The notes under the pieces were generated by a model. The model was given only the letters and a program-made list of their open reading frames with translations, did no database searches and was not told where the DNA came from. Below, piece after piece: positions 57,943-64,000 of a DNA stretch of 64,000 nt (within the stretch, counting starts at the first letter, position 1; each line of letters starts with the position of its first letter). This DNA is from Chloroflexota bacterium. Its GTDB lineage: Bacteria > Chloroflexota > Anaerolineae > Anaerolineales > Villigracilaceae. Position numbers and translations under genes: made by a program. The stretch covers positions 1 to 64,000 of the forward strand of contig JACRBJ010000027.1 in the NCBI GenBank assembly GCA_016234555.1, in the 5' to 3' direction.

Positions 57943-60900
57943 TCAAGCTCCATTATTTAAAATCGGCAGGGTGAAGGAGAAGGTGCTTCCCTCGCCCGGC
58001 ACACCCGTGCTTCTCATCCAAATTCGACCCTTGTGCATTTCGACCAGTTGACGAACGATGGGCAGTCCCAGACCCGTTCCGGGCGTGGCAAGGACGAGCG
58101 GGTGTTCGCCGCGGAAGAAACGCTCGAAGACGCGAGCCTGATCCTCGGGCGCAATGCCCACGCCATTGTCCTGGACATCCACCTGAACCTCGCCGTTCTG
58201 CTGGTGGATGTTGATGCGGATGGACCCGTTACCGGGCGTGTAGTTGTAGGCGTTGTCAACCAAGTTGCCCATGATTTGCCTGATGCGCTCCCCATCGCCG
58301 ATCACAGGGGATATCTTTGTGGGCGCATCCAGCGAGAGCGCCATGGGCTTGTTCTCCTGCTGCGAGCGGCGCAGGGTTTCGGTGATGATCTCTTCGGCAA
58401 TCTCGCGCAGGTTCACAGACTGTGGGCTGAGCGTGACGCGCCCGGCTTCGATCCTCGAAATGTCGAGCAGGTCATTCACAAGGATGTTGAGCCGGTCAAT
58501 GTTATTGCGGACGATTTCCAGGAAGTGCATTTGGTTCTCGTCCAGGGCGCCCGCCGCACCCATTGTCAGGATGTCCACATATCCCTTGATGGCTGTCATC
58601 GGGGTACGCAACTCGTGGCTGACCGTCGCCACAAATTCGGATTTCAGGCGATCCACTTCCACTTCACGGGTAATATCACGGAAGATGGAAACCGTGCCAA
58701 GGAAGTCGTTTTGCAGGATCACAGGCGCAAGGTGGACAAGCGCAATACGTTCGTTTTCCAGTTCCAACTGTTCGGCATACATTTCGCCGGACTGGTATGC
58801 AGACGGGTCCTCAGACCAGTGACGGATGGTTTCCATCCACGTGTTTGCAGATTTTCCAAACAAACCGCCAAAGGATTCGAGGGGATTCCCAAGCAGTTTG
58901 GATTTTTCGAGAGCAAGGATGCGCTCGGTGGAGGAATTGACGAAGGTAATGCGGTTGCCCGTGCCGGTGACCAGCACTCCGTCTGCCACCGCCTCCAGGA
59001 TGGCTTGCGAGCGGCTGGCATCCTCCTGTTCCTTGCGAAGCATCACGCCGAGGCGTTCCGCCTGGTCGCGGATCAATTCGTACAGGTGGGCATTGTTGAT
59101 CGCCACCGCCACCTGTCCGCCGATGGCTCTCACAAGGTTCAGCATTTCGACGCTGAATGAATTCGCCTCGCGCTGAAAGACCATCAACACGCCGATCACG
59201 TCCTCGCCAACCTGCATGGGGACGACGATGGCGCTGCGGTGATCCTGCCCGGATCTGGAGCTTCGCATCCAGCGCGGATCCTGGTGGAGATCGTGCGCCA
59301 ACACGGATTCGCGGTTTTGCACAACCCAGCCTGCGAGTCCCTCCCCCACTCGCAAGGTGAACGAACGTCCGCTTGGCTCGCTTCGGTCTGTCAGGTAGCC
59401 ATAGCCTGCGCGGTAGTGGAGCAGATTATCCTCCGCGTGCAACAGCATGATGGTACCCTGCTCGGCGCCGACAGCCTCGTTCAACAGTGACAGGGTACGG
59501 TTAAGGGCGCGGTCCAGGTCGAGACTGGAGGACACTTCGGTGAGGATACGCAACAGGGTTTCGGTGTTTTGCTGTTCACGCTGCAACTGGGCGGTACGCT
59601 CAACCACGCGGATTTCAAGCTGAGAGGCGAGGTTTTGGGTCTCGGCAAACAACCGTCCGTTTTGGATGGCGACGATTGCCTGGTTTGCAAGCGTGCCCAA
59701 GATCTGCACATCCTCTTCGGTGTACATTCCCGGCTGATACCCCTGGGCAGAGAGCATACCCAGAGACCTGCCGCTTAGAATCATGGGGACCGCCACAATG
59801 GACTGGGTCTCCTGATCCTCCTCGGCGGCCTGCACGGTGCTTAACTTGTTTGCTTCTTCAAGCGAAGTGGCAAGAAGCGGCTTGCCGCTTCGAATGACCT
59901 GACTGCTCATTCCCTGCCCAAATGGGATGCGCTCTCCCGGAAGGCGTCTTCCGCGGTCGAACATGTAGACGGCATCCACCTCGTTCCTGTCGACATCGAG
60001 CAGGGTGATGACAAATGCGTCCAACGGCATGAGGCGCTCCGCCGCTTTGTGCACCGCGATATAGACCTCTTCGGGATCGAGGGCGCTGATATGGGAGCTG
60101 GTCTCATTCAGAATGGCAAACCGCTCGGCAGTGCGCACGGAGGATTGGAACAGGCGCGCGTTTTCAAGCGCCACCGTCGCCTGGCTGGTGATGGTTCGGG
60201 CAATTTCAAGCTCGTTCAAGCCAAAACGATTTTCGCCCGTCATCTGGGCAAAGACAAGGGCTGTCAGGTTTTGACCACTGGTGAGCGGAAGAACCAGGAG
60301 GGCGGTTGTATCCTCGCCGAGCATCTCCATCAACGGGGCGAGGTCCGGTTCGCTGCGTGCGTCGTCCGTGTTGAAAATGCTTTGTGATTCGCGCAGGCGG
60401 TTGAAGATGAGCGCATCGGGCAGGAGGCGCGGAAGTTTGATGCGCGCCCGCGGGGCGGATATCCTCCAGTATGCCTGATTCCGCTCAAAGGTCACAACTG
60501 AAATGCGCTGCGCTCCCAGTCCCCTGAGCAATTCGGTGGCAGTCAGGTTCAAGATCTGGTCTGTGTCGAGCAAACCGGTCAGGGCGGAGGCGAAGCGGTT
60601 GAGGGTCGTGAGGCGCTGTGACCGCTGGTCCAGTTCGGTGGCGCGGTTCACGCTGTCTTCAAATAAGCGGGCATTGTCAAGCGAAACCGCGGACTGGCTG
60701 GCAAAGGTCAAACCGACCTGCAACTGTTCACGGGTATAGAAATGCGCCTGCCATTTTTCGACCGCCAGCACGCCAACCAGTTCGCCTTTGGAGATCAGCG
60801 GAATACCCAGCCAGGACAGGTGCGGATTCCCCACCGGCGGGAAACGCGGGTCTTCACGTACATCGTGGACGGAGATGGGCTGCCCGGTCTGCGCCATTTC

Positions 60901-63900
60901 CTTGAAGAGGGCGCTGTCTTGCACATACACGGACAAGCCAAGACGTTGTTCTGCGTCTGCAAATCCGCGCGCAGAGGCAACCGAAAGACGGTCCTTCTCG
61001 CGCAGCCATAACGTGGCTGTATCGTATGGAAGGATCGGCACCAACTGGTCGAGCAGGGAATTGATCAATTCGTCGCTGCTCAGGCTCGAGGTAAGGGAGG
61101 CGGCCGCGTTGTTCAAGGCATGCAGTTGCGCGGCGCGTTCCTGCGTGGTCTGCACCAGGCGGACATTGTCGAGGGAGAGCGCGATCTGTTGTGTGAGGGA
61201 CAGCAACAGGGCTTCGTCCTCCGCAAGGAAGGCTGCGGTTGCATTGAAATTATCCAACACCAGCACGCCCATGCTCTGGTCGGCTGTAATGATCGGGACA
61301 AGCAGGCTGGACACCGGCAGGCGTCCGCCTGTTGCCTGGCGATAAATGGCAAGATTCTCAGCGCTTAGGTTGTAGTCGCGCACAAAGTTGATTTCATCCA
61401 CACGACGGGCAGTTTTATTCAGGAACACGGTGCCGGGTAACGCCTCGCCTGGGCGGTATCGAATTTCCATCATGCTGCCGTTGTCAGCATAACCCGAAGC
61501 CGCACGGGGGGTGAGCATTTCCGTCTGCGTATCCCAGACCAGCGCCACACCCGCATGAGCATGTTGGAGGACGCGGCGCGAGCTGTCGAGCAGCGATTTG
61601 AGAATCGCATCCGGGTCCATGCCTGAAAGTTGGCGGCTGAAATCGAGCAGGAGGTTCACCTCGTCGAGACGGCGGCGTGTCTGGCTGAGCAGGGAGATAT
61701 TTTGCAGGATCAGCGATGCCTGCTGCGAAATTTGCAGGTATACCTTGCGGTCTTCGTCAGTAAAGTCCGGCATTGATTCGGGGCTGATGGCAAGCATCGC
61801 CGCGACCGTCTTGCTTTCGACCTGTACAGGCAGGCAGATCACGCTTTTCGCGCGCAGCGAAGTCAACAGAGACGCATCATGCCATTCCTCGTTTTCGTCG
61901 AGGTTGGAAATGAGGATGGGGTCGCCGCTCTGCAGGCAGGCTCGCAGCGGGTTGCGCTGACCAAACAGGGATTCCACATTGGTGGAACGGGGCAGGCTGC
62001 CAAGCACATGCAGCAACCGCGCGCCGTCAACTGTATTTTCCGCCACAAGCGCAATGGACATTCCCAACTGGGTCAACGTCTCGCGTCCAAGCGCAAATAG
62101 GGCGGAAGACGCATCGAGCTGTCGGCTGACGGATTTGGTGATCGCCAGACCTGCGCGGACGCGCTGGGTGCGCTGGTCGAGTTTATACAATGAGATGGTT
62201 TGCTCCAGGTCCTTGTGAAGCAAAATGGGCAGGTTGTTTTGCGTGCTGTCGATCAACTTCTGCTGGCGCTGCAAGCCGGAGGAAAGTGCGTCGATGCGTG
62301 AGCGCAATTCGCCCTGCCGCAGTGTATTGTTGACCACCAACGCGGCTTGCGCGGCAAACACCTCCACCGTTTCGATGGTCGCCTTGTCGGGGCGCAAGTT
62401 GTTCGACGGGTTATCCAGACTGATCAAGCCGACAACGTCCCCTTCCGAGTTTTCGAGTGGGACGAGCAAAGAGTCGTTCACATTCCATGAATTGGGCTGT
62501 TGGACTGCGGGCGTGGGAACGTCCACGGTGACGGAATGCACATCCGACTGGATGACCGGGGCTTCGTCACTTGGAATGAAGTATGAACGGCTTACCCTAA
62601 ACTCCGGCTGCATGAGTTTTTTCACACCCGGAAGCGGCTGCTTGCGTGACAGTAATTCATTAAGGGTTTCCTGCGGGATACCCGTTGCAGTGACGCGCCG
62701 TAAGAGACCCGTCTCATCCACGATGCTTATCAATACCACGCGGAACGGCGTGGAATCACGAATGCCGCGCGCAATCACCTGTAAAGCCTGGTCGAGCGGC
62801 TGGTCGTGACCCAGGTCGTAACTTACATCTGCAAGGCGGACGAGGGTGTCCGCCCGGCGGCGCATCAACTCGGCGCGCCTTTTCTCGGACTGGTACCGCT
62901 GCGCATTGTTCAAGGCGATGCCCGCCTGCACAACCAGGGTCTGCAACAGTTCCGCCGCCTCCGGTTTGAAGAAATTGAAGCGCGTCGAGTGCAGGCTGAT
63001 CAAGCCAATGGCATGCGTTTGATAGGTGATCGGCGCAATCATTGCGGAACGCACACCATCATGGGGCGAGCCTCCCCACTCTTGTAGAAAGTCTCCGACA
63101 ACCAGCAATTCCCTCTTTCGCAATACATCCTGTTCGATTGGGAACAGCTCCCGGTTGCCCTCGCAGCCCACGGAAAATTCGACCATCGGGTTGTCCAGGG
63201 CGCGTTCCTGGTCCAGCAGGAGGACGGAGGAACAATCTGCCTGGCTGATGCGCAAACTTTCGTCATGGATGATTCTGAGCAGGTGTTTGAGGTCGAGCGA
63301 TGCGCTCAATTCCCTGTTGATGCGGGCGACAGCGGAGAACTGCTCCACGCGGCTGCGCAATGAGTCGTCGGTCTGGGCGTGCAGGTCGGCGGATTCAACC
63401 GCAGAAGCCAGCTGGCCCGCGGCGGTATCGACAGCTTGAAGGTCATAGGAATTGAAGTGGTCGGTCTTGAAGCTTCCCAACATCAACTCGCCAATGCTGC
63501 GTTCGCGGACCACCAACGGGACGATGATCGCCGACTCAATGAGAAGCGTGGTCGAGAATGGACGATAAACGGATAATACGCGCCTGTCTGTGCTGAGACG
63601 CCCGGAAAGGAACGGCTTCTGGCTGCCGGATACCGTGTATCGATAATTCGGGTCATCCATGAAAATTTGAATTACGGAATTGCTGACCTCATCCGAAATG
63701 CCATACGTAGACTCGCGGCGCAGGCGCAACTCGCCGCGCGACTCATCCATCAGGAAGATCGCACCCACATCCGCCTGGAAAAGATTCACCAATTCCTGTA
63801 TCGAGTATTTTAGAATTTCCTCCACGGTGGCGGAGGAACTCGCAAGGCTGGCAATGCGCCGCAAGGCATCGGAACGCTGGGCGCGCGCGCGCGCCTGTTG

Positions 63901-64000
63901 CACCAGCAGAATATTCTCTATGATCGCCGCCGCCTGGTTCGACACAATATTCATCAGGCGCAATTCTTCCGGGGTAAAGGGGGACGCACCGTGTTGGTGA
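57943..64000 (-). CDS. Giant multi-GAF sensor histidine kinase, 5' end beyond window
   Basis: The frame stays open to the right edge: upstream of the track's TTG start it encodes ASPFTPEELRLMNIVSNQAA, the end of another GAF domain, so the true start is outside. Within the visible 2000 residues I count nine complete GAF domains (approx. 34-195, 210-360, 370-560, 600-770, 775-950, 955-1115, 1130-1285, 1290-1450, 1475-1640). They are followed by a PAS domain (AILEAVADGVLVTGTGNRI), a HisKA domain with VSHELRTPMTAIKGYV and a HATPase domain with QDNGVGIAPEDQARVFERFFRG and GTGLGLPIVRQL. No membrane helices are seen, so it should be cytosolic. It senses small molecules or redox state through GAF domains and phosphorylates the adjacent receiver. 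Confidence 0.92.
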   Translation of the reverse strand, partial: HQHGASPFTPEELRLMNIVSNQAAAIIENILLVQQARARAQRSDALRRIASLASSSATVEEILKYSIQELVNLFQADVGAIFLMDESRGELRLRRESTYGISDEVSNSVIQIFMDDPNYRYTVSGSQKPFLSGRLSTDRRVLSVYRPFSTTLLIESAIIVPLVVRERSIGELMLGSFKTDHFNSYDLQAVDTAAGQLASAVESADLHAQTDDSLRSRVEQFSAVARINRELSASLDLKHLLRIIHDESLRISQADCSSVLLLDQERALDNPMVEFSVGCEGNRELFPIEQDVLRKRELLVVGDFLQEWGGSPHDGVRSAMIAPITYQTHAIGLISLHSTRFNFFKPEAAELLQTLVVQAGIALNNAQRYQSEKRRAELMRRRADTLVRLADVSYDLGHDQPLDQALQVIARGIRDSTPFRVVLISIVDETGLLRRVTATGIPQETLNELLSRKQPLPGVKKLMQPEFRVSRSYFIPSDEAPVIQSDVHSVTVDVPTPAVQQPNSWNVNDSLLVPLENSEGDVVGLISLDNPSNNLRPDKATIETVEVFAAQAALVVNNTLRQGELRSRIDALSSGLQRQQKLIDSTQNNLPILLHKDLEQTISLYKLDQRTQRVRAGLAITKSVSRQLDASSALFALGRETLTQLGMSIALVAENTVDGARLLHVLGSLPRSTNVESLFGQRNPLRACLQSGDPILISNLDENEEWHDASLLTSLRAKSVICLPVQVESKTVAAMLAISPESMPDFTDEDRKVYLQISQQASLILQNISLLSQTRRRLDEVNLLLDFSRQLSGMDPDAILKSLLDSSRRVLQHAHAGVALVWDTQTEMLTPRAASGYADNGSMMEIRYRPGEALPGTVFLNKTARRVDEINFVRDYNLSAENLAIYRQATGGRLPVSSLLVPIITADQSMGVLVLDNFNATAAFLAEDEALLLSLTQQIALSLDNVRLVQTTQERAAQLHALNNAAASLTSSLSSDELINSLLDQLVPILPYDTATLWLREKDRLSVASARGFADAEQRLGLSVYVQDSALFKEMAQTGQPISVHDVREDPRFPPVGNPHLSWLGIPLISKGELVGVLAVEKWQAHFYTREQLQVGLTFASQSAVSLDNARLFEDSVNRATELDQRSQRLTTLNRFASALTGLLDTDQILNLTATELLRGLGAQRISVVTFERNQAYWRISAPRARIKLPRLLPDALIFNRLRESQSIFNTDDARSEPDLAPLMEMLGEDTTALLVLPLTSGQNLTALVFAQMTGENRFGLNELEIARTITSQATVALENARLFQSSVRTAERFAILNETSSHISALDPEEVYIAVHKAAERLMPLDAFVITLLDVDRNEVDAVYMFDRGRRLPGERIPFGQGMSSQVIRSGKPLLATSLEEANKLSTVQAAEEDQETQSIVAVPMILSGRSLGMLSAQGYQPGMYTEEDVQILGTLANQAIVAIQNGRLFAETQNLASQLEIRVVERTAQLQREQQNTETLLRILTEVSSSLDLDRALNRTLSLLNEAVGAEQGTIMLLHAEDNLLHYRAGYGYLTDRSEPSGRSFTLRVGEGLAGWVVQNRESVLAHDLHQDPRWMRSSRSGQDHRSAIVVPMQVGEDVIGVLMVFQREANSFSVEMLNLVRAIGGQVAVAINNAHLYELIRDQAERLGVMLRKEQEDASRSQAILEAVADGVLVTGTGNRITFVNSSTERILALEKSKLLGNPLESFGGLFGKSANTWMETIRHWSEDPSAYQSGEMYAEQLELENERIALVHLAPVILQNDFLGTVSIFRDITREVEVDRLKSEFVATVSHELRTPMTAIKGYVDILTMGAAGALDENQMHFLEIVRNNIDRLNILVNDLLDISRIEAGRVTLSPQSVNLREIAEEIITETLRRSQQENKPMALSLDAPTKISPVIGDGERIRQIMGNLVDNAYNYTPGNGSIRINIHQQNGEVQVDVQDNGVGIAPEDQARVFERFFRGEHPLVLATPGTGLGLPIVRQLVEMHKGRIWMRSTGVPGEGSTFSFTLPILNNGA

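Noticed and set aside
58033-59160. 375-codon ORF on the plus strand
   Set aside because: Antisense to the HisKA/HATPase part of the giant kinase, no domain.
1-64000. CRISPR array
   Set aside because: No series of equal-length direct repeats with regular unique spacers was seen; the repeats present are dispersed palindromes.

Overview
The window looks like a chromosomal segment of a Chloroflexota bacterium, most likely class Anaerolineae. The grounds are indirect: moderately GC-rich core genes, a very large multi-GAF hybrid-type sensor kinase, many GT-C family membrane glycosyltransferases, Thr/Pro-rich linkers in lipoproteins, intergenic and in-frame palindromic repeats, and a DUF5678-like leader on the CCA-adding enzyme. 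No rRNA is present; one tRNA-Glu is. The taxonomic call is an inference from gene content, not from a marker search.

Region 1-4421 is an accessory island, visibly more AT-rich than the rest. It begins with the 3' end of an IS5-family transposase cut by the window edge. An hsdS (type I restriction specificity) tail follows, split in two, and between its halves lies a leftward three-gene operon. The operon encodes a degenerate-HD/thymidylate-kinase-like fusion, a winged-helix/degenerate-NUDIX/two-TM protein, and an IS5-transposase-N-terminal-domain (DUF772-like)/active-NUDIX fusion. I regard this as the best candidate for an undescribed nucleotide-centred conflict or signalling system.

4418-18093 holds metabolism and envelope genes: a UbiA prenyltransferase, a Ycf46-like AAA ATPase followed by a membrane protein and a secreted Ig-like protein, a corrinoid protein, a GH13 amylase, an MFS carrier, hemW carrying several repeat-derived insertions, and pyruvate phosphate dikinase with a histone-H1-like Lys/Ala tail. 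18384-25918 is housekeeping: a lone receiver protein, an esterase-like hydrolase, a DEDD exonuclease, the CCA enzyme, a PIN toxin/antitoxin-like pair, hpt, tdk, and the rplU-rpmA-rpmE operon, in which L31 carries an RNA-polymerase alpha-CTD-like domain.

26011-32840 contains two hydroxyproline-catabolism-type enzymes, a TIR-FGE protein, rsmG, a cupin and a NarL/DegS-type two-component pair. 33022-54721 is dominated by glycosyltransferase-like membrane proteins (seven or eight of them), with a DUF1566 lipoprotein, miaB, a YhiN-like flavoprotein, DUF5946 and DUF3800 proteins and a homocysteine methyltransferase/MTHFR fusion between them. 54734-64000 has coaX, a polysaccharide deacetylase lipoprotein, tRNA-Glu(CTC), a serine-less alpha/beta hydrolase, and a response regulator directly behind a giant GAF-repeat histidine kinase that runs off the right edge.

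Two genome-wide themes recur. First, palindromic repeats of several families lie between genes, and inside genes in frame. Second, several genes have a -10 box only about 7-12 bases before the start codon, suggesting leaderless or near-leaderless transcripts.
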